15,178 nt of DNA. Origin: Candidatus Woesearchaeota archaeon CG08_land_8_20_14_0_20_47_9. Lineage in GTDB: Archaea; Nanobdellota; Nanobdellia; Woesearchaeales; CG1-02-47-18. The notes under the pieces are model-generated. The model saw nothing but the letters and a program-made list of their open reading frames with translations, made no database searches and was not told the origin of the DNA. A program made the translations under genes and the position numbers. Of the stretch, positions 6,538 to 12,896 are shown in pieces. The stretch covers positions 6,727 through 21,904 of the forward strand of contig PEYS01000193.1 in NCBI GenBank assembly GCA_002763335.1, in the 5' to 3' direction. The first letter of the stretch is position 1; each line of letters starts with the position of its first letter.

Positions 6538-6569
6538 AATTGAATTCCACTATTAGTGGAGTTTCAGTT
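6538..6569 (+). promoter_or_regulatory. Inverted repeat in the leader of the Cys-rich gene
   Basis: TCCACTA (6546-6552) and TAGTGGA (6554-6560) form a dyad around one base. Looser outer symmetry is AA-TGAA on the left against TTCA-TT on the right. It ends about 10 nt before the Shine-Dalgarno sequence GGAGTGA (6582-6588), so it could be an operator or an mRNA hairpin controlling ribosome access. Role is inferred. Confidence 0.4.
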
Positions 6570-6592
6570 GTAAAAAAAGGAAGGAGTGAAAA

Positions 6593-6925
6593 ATGAAAAA
6601 GCTATTGTTTGGATTGTTAGCAGCATTTGTTCTGACCAGTGTTGTTGTAACTGCATGGGACCCCTGCTGCTGTTATGAGGAGTGCAACAGGCGGTGCGAG
6701 AGCACCCGTGATAGCTGCGTGTGTAGGGCCACTGCAATATACAATAGGTGCCTGTCAACGTGCCCTAATGGCTTTTACGGCCTGACAGTATGCATGCCGA
6801 GGTGCAACTACGAGTGGAGGTCTGCTAAGCAGACGTGCAACTCCAACTACGCTGCCTGCCTCAGGGGCTGCCTGAACATACTGCCATTCCCGCCAGACCC
6901 AAAGATGTGCGAGGAGGATCCGTAA
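6593..6925 (+). CDS. Small secreted cysteine-rich protein, 15 Cys
   Basis: 110 residues. The signal peptide is clear: KK, then a hydrophobic stretch to about residue 20, with likely cleavage after TA at 20-21. The mature part of about 89 residues holds 15 cysteines at 25, 26, 27, 31, 35, 42, 44, 53, 57, 67, 71, 82, 89, 93 and 106. Five CX3C steps (27-31, 31-35, 53-57, 67-71, 89-93) separated by 8-10 residues suggest disulfide- or metal-stapled helical hairpins. There is no family I recognise. The start has a strong Shine-Dalgarno sequence (GGAGTGA, 4-5 nt away). It is monocistronic and flanked by palindromes. Possible roles are a surface disulfide-rich structural protein, a toxin-like peptide or a metal binder; none is established. 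Confidence 0.85.
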   Translation: MKKLLFGLLAAFVLTSVVVTAWDPCCCYEECNRRCESTRDSCVCRATAIYNRCLSTCPNGFYGLTVCMPRCNYEWRSAKQTCNSNYAACLRGCLNILPFPPDPKMCEEDP

Positions 6926-6935
6926 GGCTTGTAAG

Positions 6936-6951
6936 GCTTCTTTTATTTTTC
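6936..6951 (+). terminator. T-rich terminator after the Cys-rich gene
   Basis: A pyrimidine-rich run including TTTTATTTTTC follows a 9-bp tandem duplication GTAAGGCTT (6922-6939) and precedes palindrome B3. U-rich tracts are sufficient for archaeal termination, so this is the likely 3' end of the 6593-6925 transcript. Confidence 0.5.
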
Positions 6952-6952
6952 T

Positions 6953-6995
6953 GAGGGCTTTGACTAATCCCTTGCAGGGATTAGTCAAAGCCCTC
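6953..6995 (-). repeat. Palindrome B3 (perfect 19-bp stem)
   Basis: GAGGGCTTTGACTAATCCC is followed by the loop TTGCA and its exact reverse complement. It is the longest perfect B stem in the window. Orientation is assigned from the minus-strand approach ACAAATGTCGTCCGAGGGC, which resembles the approach to B4. B half of composite III, whose A half is A3. Confidence 0.9.
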
Positions 6996-7027
6996 GGACG
7001 ACATTTGTAACAGGATCGAAATGTAAA

Positions 7028-7105
7028 AAAAATTCGCCTGCTCGGGGCTATCCCCGACTTAAAAGTCGGGGCTTTACGCCCCTCGCTTTGACACGGCGAA
7101 TTTTT
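7028..7105. repeat. Nested palindrome D inside composite III
   Basis: The outer stem AAAAATTCGCC/GGCGAATTTTT (11 bp, 7028-7038 and 7095-7105) encloses an 8-bp GC-rich hairpin CCCCGACT-TAAA-AGTCGGGG (7052-7071). Alternative overlapping hairpins are GGGGC-TTTAC-GCCCC (7068-7082) and CGGGG/CCCCG. The tract GCTTTACG..CCCTCGC resembles the loop of A5. No coding potential is evident. Confidence 0.75.
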
Positions 7106-7107
7106 AG

Positions 7108-7159
7108 ACTCAATTTTCGCCCTAAAGGGCGGAGCTTTAAACTCAGGCGAAAATTGAGT
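7108..7159. repeat. Palindrome E inside composite III
   Basis: A perfect 14-bp stem ACTCAATTTTCGCC/GGCGAAAATTGAGT encloses a 24-nt loop. Its inner TTCGCC/GGCGAA matches that of palindrome D two bases away, so D and E look related. Together they make up most of the extra length of composite III. Confidence 0.8.
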
Positions 7160-7220
7160 AAAAAATCTGGGGAAAAAGCTATCGATCAAGCATAAGCATC
7201 TAAATAGCAGTTCTAACATC

Positions 7221-7277
7221 AGAAAACCTTGAATTCGAGCCGAGCCGCAGGCGAAGGCGAGATGTTCAAGGTTTTCT
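7221..7277 (-). repeat. Palindrome A3 (A-stem family)
   Basis: A perfect 13-bp stem AGAAAACCTTGAA/TTCAAGGTTTTCT encloses a loop that on the minus strand begins CTCGCCTTCG, as in A2. The minus-strand exit GGTTTTCTGATGTTAG resembles the exit of A1. It ends 7 nt before the GlyRS TATA box, so in cruciform or protein-bound form it could touch that promoter. Confidence 0.88.
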
Positions 7278-7284
7278 CTAGCAA

Positions 7285-7294
7285 ACTATTTAAA
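7285..7294 (+). promoter_or_regulatory. GlyRS TATA box
   Basis: ACTATTTAAA predicts a start near 7314-7318 and a leader of about 15-20 nt. The leader holds GAAGGTG (7315-7321), about 11 nt before the ATG at 7333, followed by a T-run. The TATA position makes the in-frame GTG at 7321 an unlikely start. Confidence 0.65.
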
Positions 7295-7332
7295 CCAAGG
7301 ATTTTAACCTCCTTGAGAAGGTGTTTTTTTTT

Positions 7333-8829
7333 ATGGCTACGGATCACTCACGTTACAATAACATAATAAACCTCGCCCAGAGGAGGAGCATATTCTACCC
7401 TGCCTCAGAGATATACGAGTCTGCCCCTGCAGGCCTCTGGAATTATGGGCCCTACGGGCTTGCAATAAGGGAGCGCATAGTTCAGCTTTGGCGCAGGTTC
7501 CTTGTAAGACAGGAGGGCATGATCGAGGTTTCTGGATCAGAGATCATGCCTGAGGCTGTGTTCAGGAGCTCTGAGCATCTATCAAGCTTCTCAGACCCTA
7601 TGACTCAGTGCAGGAAGTGCAACTCCCTGCACAGGGCAAACAGCCTTCTCGAAGAGGAGGTTGGCGGTCACTACCCTGAGGCGATGCCTGTTGAGAAGCT
7701 GACTGCCCTGATAAGGGAGAATGGCCTGAGATGCCCTAAGTGCAAGGGCGAGCTCTCTGATGTGAGAAGGTTCAACATGATGATCAAGACTGAGGTTGGG
7801 GCAGCTGGCGGCACAAACTGCTACCTAAGACCTGAGACATGCCAGAGCATCTTTGTTGACTTTGCCAGGATGGTAAAGACCATGAGGCTCAAGCTCCCAT
7901 GCGGTATTGCCCAGGCCGGCAGGGCATTCCGCAATGAGATAAGCCCAAGGCAGAGCCTCATAAGGCAGGTCGAGTTCCTCCAGATGGAGGCGGAGATCTT
8001 CTTTGACCCCCGTGATGAGGACAGCATACCGAACTTTGATGATGTTTCTAACACCAAGGTGAATGTTCTGATGCGGGGATCAGAAAGGATCGAGCAGATA
8101 ACCGCCCTTGACCTCTGGAGAACGGGTGTTGTCTCCAGAAGGCTTATCGCATACTTTATGGCCCGCGTCCAAGGGCTCTACAGGATGTACGGCTTCTCTG
8201 ATAGTGACGTGAGATTCAGGGAGGCTGATAAGGAGGAGAGGCCGTTTTATGCCAAGGAGACCTGGGATTTTGAGGCTAACACAAGCCTCGGCTGGATAGA
8301 GCTTATAGCCAACAACTACCGCACAGACCATGACCTTAAGACCCATATGCAGGGCTCTGGCCAGGACATGCTCATGGTGCGAGGTGATATGAGCAAGTTC
8401 ATCCCCCACGTCTGGGAGATATCCGCTGGGGTTGACCGCACATTCTTCGCTATACTGGACAAGGCCTTCTGCAGGGATGACAAGAGGACATACCTCAGGC
8501 TTATGCCCCGCCTTACCCCCATAGATGTAGCGGTATTCCCGCTCCTCTCTAACAAGAACGAGCTTAAAGAGAGGGCCAGGGCATTATACAAGAGCCTTCT
8601 CGATCACGGCCTTGAGGCATTTTATGACGAGTCAGGAAGCATTGGCAGGCGCTACGCAAGGGTTGACGAGATAGGCTGCCCCCTTGCAATAACAGTTGAT
8701 TTTGAATCCCTGGAGAAGAAGGATGTAACACTAAGGGAGAGGGATAGCACAAGGCAGGAGAGGGTCAGCATAGAGAGGATTGATGAGGAGGTAAGAAGTA
8801 GACTATGGGCGTGCCGGCCACCTACCTAA
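7333..8829 (+). CDS. glyS: Glycyl-tRNA synthetase, archaeal/eukaryotic alpha2 type
   Basis: A 498-residue class II synthetase charging tRNA-Gly. Motif 1 region AGLWNYGPYGLAIRERIVQL is at about 33-52, with possible zinc-knuckle cysteines C93/C96 and C134/C137. GGTNCYLRPETCQSIFVDF is at 159-177, motif 2 with FRNEISPRQ at 199-207, motif 3 WEISAGVDRTF at 361-371 with GVDR at 366-369, and the anticodon-binding domain from about 395. The family more often has an EPS-x-G-x-(D/E)R motif 3, so WEISAG is divergent. At 498 residues it is somewhat short for archaeal GlyRS. ATG at 7333 is chosen over the GTG at 7321. The 3' end overlaps the convergent gene by 4 nt. Confidence 0.95.
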   Translation: MATDHSRYNNIINLAQRRSIFYPASEIYESAPAGLWNYGPYGLAIRERIVQLWRRFLVRQEGMIEVSGSEIMPEAVFRSSEHLSSFSDPMTQCRKCNSLHRANSLLEEEVGGHYPEAMPVEKLTALIRENGLRCPKCKGELSDVRRFNMMIKTEVGAAGGTNCYLRPETCQSIFVDFARMVKTMRLKLPCGIAQAGRAFRNEISPRQSLIRQVEFLQMEAEIFFDPRDEDSIPNFDDVSNTKVNVLMRGSERIEQITALDLWRTGVVSRRLIAYFMARVQGLYRMYGFSDSDVRFREADKEERPFYAKETWDFEANTSLGWIELIANNYRTDHDLKTHMQGSGQDMLMVRGDMSKFIPHVWEISAGVDRTFFAILDKAFCRDDKRTYLRLMPRLTPIDVAVFPLLSNKNELKERARALYKSLLDHGLEAFYDESGSIGRRYARVDEIGCPLAITVDFESLEKKDVTLRERDSTRQERVSIERIDEEVRSRLWACRPPT

Positions 8830-10067
8830 AGCTCCCTGAGAAGGTCATTTATAAATACGTCAAATACATCCTTGAGCGAGGGGTTTATTCTGGAGTACTT
8901 CTCTGCAAGGCTGCTGACTGCCTTTACCACAGCCTCCCTGCCCATAGAAGGTGTATCCCCTGTATCCTCAGGCTCCCCATTCTGGCTCTCGCCCCCCTCA
9001 CCCTGGTTTAGAGACAGCATCTCAGCTTCAGGCAGGCTGCCCTCTGTCCCGTCCACTACAGGCAGGGTGCGCGAGGCATAATCTGCTGTGGCATCATCGC
9101 AGATGATGGCGCCACCTACTCCACCTATTGCTGCATCAGCCCTGCGCCTTGCCTCCAGGAGTTCATTAAAGCTGCCGGCTCCTAGGCAGTTCAGGAGGTA
9201 TATGTTGTTGTCCTCAATGCCAAACTCTATTACGCGCTTACCAAGGTTCTTGTTTACGTGGCCCATGAACTTTGCAAGCTCTAGGAGCTCCTTGTCTGTA
9301 AATACCTGGGTGGCAGGCTCAGCAGCATCGGCCTGGCTCTCTCTTTCCACAAATTCGCCTTTAGCATGGTCAAAGCCTGTCAAGAGCCTCTTTTCTGCAA
9401 TCTGCCTTGATACGATCTCGAGCTGCGGATAGCTGATCGCGTAGCTGTCTGCATTCTCAGAGTCAAAAAAGCCTTTGCAGGCGCTTATTTTAACCCCATC
9501 CTCATCAAAGCTCATAATGCCTGAGCGGTCAACATCAACGAGGCGCTGTATCACGATTGGGGGCATGTCATAGGCTCCTAGCCTGAATTTGCTCGACAGA
9601 AATGCTGAGGCCCAACACCTGCGTATAGCATTTGAAAGCCTGCCTAAACCTCTTACAGGGCCTAAGCCTTCTCTGACCTGGTCTCCTGCCCTAACTATCA
9701 CGTAGGGGTCTGAATTTCCAGGGCCCTTTGCAAGGGTTTTACCTGACGGCTTTATTAGCGAGTAGTTCTCTGAGATCTCTGAGAGCTGCCTATCGCAGAA
9801 TTCTGTTGCGGAAAAGAGGCGCATTATCTCTGAGGAGGCGCGCTCAACCTCCTCCCCATCAACAGATGAGAGGCTGTCAAGGAGCTGCGTCAGCCTTTTG
9901 GTGAGCCCTGTTGAGTTTATGAATTCCCTGTAAGACTCCGGGGCCATGATAAAGCCTGGTGCGACTGGCAGCTTTAGGACAGCCATGTCAACCAGTCCTA
10001 AGATAACAGGGCTCTCAGCAGAGAGGCCTTCCTTCATATCCTCAGTGAGCCATACAATCCCACTCAT
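8826..10067 (-). CDS. PEP synthase N-terminal-like protein, lone degenerate PPDK_N domain
   Basis: 413 residues from the ATG at 10067. The layout follows the ATP-binding half of PEP synthase/PPDK: LPVAPGF at 33-39 with SYREF, VIVRAG where VRSS is usual, a CWASAF segment, IVIQRLVDVDRSGIMSFD, and a late 'LAKFMGHVNKNLGKRVIEFGIEDNNIYLLN' region. Expected catalytic elements are missing: no GGKN-type lysine loop before LPVAPGF, and no QxRP after the last strand. The phospho-histidine and PEP domains are absent. Residues about 330-413 are acidic and low complexity, ending in a helix. It may be a regulatory or repurposed ATP-grasp protein. A TATA box 24-36 nt before the ATG suggests leaderless transcription. 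Confidence 0.75.
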   Translation of the reverse strand: MSGIVWLTEDMKEGLSAESPVILGLVDMAVLKLPVAPGFIMAPESYREFINSTGLTKRLTQLLDSLSSVDGEEVERASSEIMRLFSATEFCDRQLSEISENYSLIKPSGKTLAKGPGNSDPYVIVRAGDQVREGLGPVRGLGRLSNAIRRCWASAFLSSKFRLGAYDMPPIVIQRLVDVDRSGIMSFDEDGVKISACKGFFDSENADSYAISYPQLEIVSRQIAEKRLLTGFDHAKGEFVERESQADAAEPATQVFTDKELLELAKFMGHVNKNLGKRVIEFGIEDNNIYLLNCLGAGSFNELLEARRRADAAIGGVGGAIICDDATADYASRTLPVVDGTEGSLPEAEMLSLNQGEGGESQNGEPEDTGDTPSMGREAVVKAVSSLAEKYSRINPSLKDVFDVFINDLLREL

Positions 10068-10090
10068 CAACAAAAGGGGGGATATATTGA

Positions 10091-10103
10091 TTAATATATT
10101 TTT
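10091..10103 (-). promoter_or_regulatory. TATA box of the PPDK_N-like gene
   Basis: Minus-strand AAAAATATATTAA is centred about 30 nt before the ATG at 10067, giving a leaderless or nearly leaderless transcript. No Shine-Dalgarno sequence is seen. The in-frame TTG at 10073 is less likely. Confidence 0.6.
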
Positions 10104-10125
10104 GCATCAGGAGCGCATCAGGAGC
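10104..10125. repeat. 11-bp perfect tandem duplication abutting the TATA box
   Basis: GCATCAGGAGC occurs twice without a gap (10104-10114 and 10115-10125), directly upstream of the minus-strand TATA box at 10091-10103. The 11-bp period is close to one helical turn, as for two adjacent copies of a DNA-binding site on the same face. It covers the position where a BRE would lie. Confidence 0.6.
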
Positions 10126-10190
10126 AGGATACTGTTCTGTTAAGACAGTCTGCGCCGTGTTTGCTTCCAAGCATAAAAGGGTTCTATCAC

Positions 10191-10233
10191 ACGTCGTCAT
10201 ACAACAGGGGTCTTAGTCATACGTCATCACACA
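10191..10233 (+). promoter_or_regulatory. Direct repeats 30 bp apart, possible autoregulatory operator
   Basis: ACGTCGTCATACA (10191-10203) and ACGTCATCACACA (10221-10233) match at 11 of 13 positions and are exactly 30 bp apart. They end 8 bp before the TATA box of a gene whose product starts with a ribbon-helix-helix DNA-binding domain. Such domains often bind short direct repeats in their own promoter. Binding is inference. Confidence 0.45.
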
Positions 10234-10240
10234 GAACACA

Positions 10241-10250
10241 ATATTTATAA
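10241..10250 (+). promoter_or_regulatory. TATA box of the RHH-nucleotidyltransferase gene
   Basis: ATATTTATAA, followed by ATAAGG, is centred about 32 nt before the ATG at 10278. It predicts a transcript starting within about 6 nt of the start codon. No Shine-Dalgarno sequence fits in that leader. Confidence 0.6.
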
Positions 10251-10277
10251 ATAAGGGTCTAATTCAGTTGAAGCATT

Positions 10278-11111
10278 ATGAAGGAAAGAATAACACTAAC
10301 CCTTGACTCTGACCTTATAAGGGATATTGATTCAAGGATTGACGGATTCCAGATAAAAAACCGATCACATGCAATAGAGCTCCTCCTCTTCTCAGCACTA
10401 AGCAGGAATTGTCCTAGAAAGGCAGTTATCCTGGCAGCTGGGAGCAGGACAATCCAGGGCTATGAAGAGATGCTGAAGCCGATGGCAGAGGTGAACAAGC
10501 GGCCAGTGCTAGAGCACAACATCAACCTGCTGAAGAAACACAACATAAAGGATATTATCATCACTGTAGGCTATAAGGGGCGAGAGGTAAAGTCGTACTT
10601 CCAGGACGGCTCACGCTTCGGAGTCAGAATAACGTATATTGAGGAGGACCCTGCCAAGCTTTCAGGCACAGCAGGCCCCCTGAGGCTTATGAAGGACTAC
10701 TTAACAGACTCTTTTATCATGCTTTACGGCGACAACCTCTATGAGCTAGACATACTTGACATGTACTCCTTCCACAAAAAGAACAAGGCCGAGGCCACAG
10801 TTGCCCTTAAGATAATGGGCGGCGACGTATCAAAGTACGGCATAGTTGAGCTTAAGGGAAACCTCGTGACAAACTTCCTGGAAAAGCCGAGCAGTGGTGT
10901 AAAGATGCAGTTGGTTAACTCGGGGATGTTCATACTTGAGCCCGCTGTTCTTGAGCTTGTGCCGAAAAAGGGCTTCTCCATGCTTGAGGAGGATGTCTTC
11001 CCGAGGCTTGTTAAGGAGAGGAAGCTCTTCGGCTACCCTTTTGACGGGCAGTGGTTTGACCTTCTGGATAAGGAGAGCTACGAGGTAGCAAAAAAGACGT
11101 GGAAGAACTGA
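10278..11111 (+). CDS. Ribbon-helix-helix/sugar-phosphate nucleotidyltransferase fusion
   Basis: 277 residues. Residues 1-43 (MKERITLTLDSDLIRDIDSR, then SHAIELLLFSAL) form an Arc/MetJ-type ribbon-helix-helix domain: a beta strand with alternating polar residues, then two helices. From residue 48 follows a GT-A nucleotidyltransferase of the mannose-1-P guanylyltransferase/glucose-1-P nucleotidyltransferase group: KAVILAAG at 48-55, KPM at 67-69, SGTAGPL at 129-135, YGDN at 150-153 and EKP in the later half. The nucleotide loop, normally AAGxGTRLxPLT, reads AAGSRTIQGYEEML: two residues shorter and lacking GTR, so catalysis may be altered or lost. It is followed 32 nt downstream by the phosphohexomutase. 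Confidence 0.85.
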   Translation: MKERITLTLDSDLIRDIDSRIDGFQIKNRSHAIELLLFSALSRNCPRKAVILAAGSRTIQGYEEMLKPMAEVNKRPVLEHNINLLKKHNIKDIIITVGYKGREVKSYFQDGSRFGVRITYIEEDPAKLSGTAGPLRLMKDYLTDSFIMLYGDNLYELDILDMYSFHKKNKAEATVALKIMGGDVSKYGIVELKGNLVTNFLEKPSSGVKMQLVNSGMFILEPAVLELVPKKGFSMLEEDVFPRLVKERKLFGYPFDGQWFDLLDKESYEVAKKTWKN

Positions 11112-11143
11112 AAGCCAGGATAAACCAAGAAGAGGCGTATATC

Positions 11144-12535
11144 ATGGTCTTTAACAGGTACATATTCAGGGAGTATGATATCAGGGGAAGGTACCCTGAT
11201 GATATTGACGAGGAGATTACAAAGAAGATCGCTATCGGGTTTGCAAGCATACTGCCAGATGCAAAGAGCCTTGTGGCTGCGATGGATGGCAGGCTCAGCA
11301 GCCCCGGGCTTAAGAGGGCATTCATAGATGGTGTGACAAGCTGCGGAAGGGATGTTATTGATGTAGGCTTAGTCCCAATCCCCCTATTCTACTTCGCAAT
11401 AATGCACCATAGGCTTGATGGCGGCTTTATGATCAGCGGGTCCCATAACCCAAAGGAGTACAACGGTATAAAGCTGCAGCGAGAGCAGTGCATACCCATT
11501 GACGGTAACAGCGGCGTATACCAGATAAGGGACATGATTGAGGGCTCCCAGCTCAAGGCTGCGGACGAGGGCGGTAAGCGCGGCAGGGTTTCCAGGCTTG
11601 ATGTGCTCAATGAGTACCTTAACTTTGTTGCAGCTAAGATAAAGCTGAAGAGGGGCCTTAAGGTGGTTATTGACTCTGGTAATGGGGCCTGCGGCCTTAT
11701 ACCCGAGATGATATTCAAGATGCTGGGTTGCAGTGTAAAGACCCTCTACGGGGATATTGACGGCAATTTCCCAAACCACCTCCCTGACCCGCATGAGACA
11801 GAATCCCTTAAAGAGCTCCAAAAGGCAGTTGTTGATGAAGGGGCTGACTGCGGCTTTGCATTTGACGGCGACGGCGACAGGGTAGGCCTTATTGACGAGA
11901 AAGGGTGTGTTGTCAGCGGAGACTTTATAATTATGATGCTTGCCCGTGATCTGCTCTCAAGGAAGAAGGGCAATGTGATTGTTGACATCAGGGGCTCAAA
12001 GGCCTATATTGAGGACATCACTGCTCATGGGGGCAGGGGCATAATATCAAAGGCAGGGCGCACCAACATAATGGAGTCTATAAGGCGGGAGAATGCTGTG
12101 TTTGGGGGGGAGCTTACAGGCCACATATTCTTCCCAGTTGACTATTATAACTATGATGACGGCATCTTTGTTGCCCTTAAGCTTGCAGAGGTCATTTCAG
12201 GCATTAGAAGCCTCTCTAGGTACGTGGCCAGCCTGCCACGCTACAATGCAAGCCCAGAGTTCTTCATCGACTGCCCTGACGACGTGAAATTCAAGAAGGT
12301 AGAGGAGTTCAGAGAACTTCTGAAAAAGAGAGGCTACAACTTCTTAGATGTCGGTGACATACGCATCAACATAGGCAAGGGCTGGGCCCTAGTCAGGGCA
12401 TCAAACACAACTCCCTACATAAAGTGCCGCTTTGAGGGCACGACAGCAGAAGAGCTTGAGCATATTAAAAAGATTGCTCTAGGGCTCTTGTCAGAGACAG
12501 GCGTTGACATACATAATGCCAGGACAACAGCCTAG
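11144..12535 (+). CDS. Phosphomannomutase/phosphoglucomutase
   Basis: 463 residues of the alpha-D-phosphohexomutase family, interconverting hexose-6-P and hexose-1-P and so supplying sugar-1-P for nucleotide-sugar synthesis. The four active-site elements are intact: SGSHNP at 98-103 with phosphoserine Ser100, metal loop DGDGDR at 241-246, sugar-specificity loop GELTGH at 322-327, and phosphate-binding RASNTTP at 418-424. The N-terminus FNRYIFREYDIRG is typical, so the ATG at 11144 is preferred to a GTG at 11099 that would overlap the upstream gene and add 15 atypical residues. Likely an operon with the nucleotidyltransferase. Whether mannose or glucose is preferred cannot be told. Palindrome A4 starts 2 nt after the stop. 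Confidence 0.95.
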   Translation: MVFNRYIFREYDIRGRYPDDIDEEITKKIAIGFASILPDAKSLVAAMDGRLSSPGLKRAFIDGVTSCGRDVIDVGLVPIPLFYFAIMHHRLDGGFMISGSHNPKEYNGIKLQREQCIPIDGNSGVYQIRDMIEGSQLKAADEGGKRGRVSRLDVLNEYLNFVAAKIKLKRGLKVVIDSGNGACGLIPEMIFKMLGCSVKTLYGDIDGNFPNHLPDPHETESLKELQKAVVDEGADCGFAFDGDGDRVGLIDEKGCVVSGDFIIMMLARDLLSRKKGNVIVDIRGSKAYIEDITAHGGRGIISKAGRTNIMESIRRENAVFGGELTGHIFFPVDYYNYDDGIFVALKLAEVISGIRSLSRYVASLPRYNASPEFFIDCPDDVKFKKVEEFRELLKKRGYNFLDVGDIRINIGKGWALVRASNTTPYIKCRFEGTTAEELEHIKKIALGLLSETGVDIHNARTTA

Positions 12536-12537
12536 AC

Positions 12538-12585
12538 AACCTTGAATACACTCGGCTTCCCAACTAGCCCTCGCTATTCAAGGTT
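12538..12585 (+). repeat. Palindrome A4 (A-stem family)
   Basis: A perfect 11-bp stem AACCTTGAATA/TATTCAAGGTT encloses a 26-nt loop beginning CACTCGGCTTC and containing CTAG, followed by TTCTTATGTCGG. It starts 2 nt after the mutase stop and could terminate that transcript, although the T-run is only four. A half of composite IV. Confidence 0.88.
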
Positions 12586-12591
12586 TTCTTA

Positions 12592-12727
12592 TGTCGGAAG
12601 TGCTACCTTGCATTTAAGCTTGATTTATGCTCTCTTCTTTGCATCCCTTCATGCTTCCTCAGTAGGACGCCTCCTTTTCTTAATGATCTTATCGACGCTG
12701 GCGTGTTTATGCTTTTCGATCCCGACA
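12592..12727 (+). repeat. Linker of composite IV with a distant TGTCGG/CCGACA pair
   Basis: TGTCGG (12592-12597) and CCGACA (12722-12727) match the closed hairpin in composite V (14409-14426), but here 124 nt lie between them. The intervening DNA has no credible gene. A minus-strand frame of about 25 codons ending in a basic stretch lacks a start codon. The beginning matches the composite II linker at 13 of 15 positions. Confidence 0.5.
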
Positions 12728-12739
12728 CAAATGACGTTT

Positions 12740-12791
12740 GAGGGCTTTGAACCTGAGGGCGAGTTAGGAAGTCGAGGTGTTCAAAGCCCTC
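12740..12791 (+). repeat. Palindrome B4 (B-stem family)
   Basis: A perfect 13-bp stem GAGGGCTTTGAAC/GTTCAAAGCCCTC encloses a 26-nt loop (12753-12778). That loop is nearly the reverse complement of the A4 loop (19 of 26 positions). B half of composite IV. Confidence 0.88.
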
Positions 12792-12849
12792 TATACAGAA
12801 GTGTATACTTACATAGTACCATATAACTTATAACATATATGTCATAGCT

Positions 12850-12881
12850 CAGAAATATTTAAATAGATCACGTATATAAAG
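12850..12881 (+). promoter_or_regulatory. Promoter cluster P1 upstream of the hairpin array
   Basis: CAGAA followed by ATATTTAAAT (12855-12864) resembles a BRE plus TATA box with a start near 12885-12890. A second box TATATAAAG (12873-12881) would start near 12900. Either would begin transcription at or just before the first TTGGCG hairpin, giving a leader or separate small RNA that includes all three hairpins. Confidence 0.5.
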
Positions 12882-12896
12882 GAGAAATATAAACAG

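Noticed and set aside
6755..7219. Minus-strand 154-codon frame
   Set aside because: It is antisense to the Cys-rich gene and runs through palindromes B3, D and E. Composition is that of a shadow frame.
11099..11143. GTG start for the phosphohexomutase
   Set aside because: It overlaps the upstream gene and adds atypical residues before the usual FNRYIFREYDIRG start.
12600..12720. Minus-strand basic peptide frame in the composite IV linker
   Set aside because: It has no start codon in frame and ends after about 25 codons. It is not supported as a gene.
12542..12826. Plus-strand 94-codon frame
   Set aside because: It runs through palindromes A4 and B4 and is composed of repeat sequence. A frame with similar residues appears at A5 (14335-14574), as expected from shared repeats, not from a gene.
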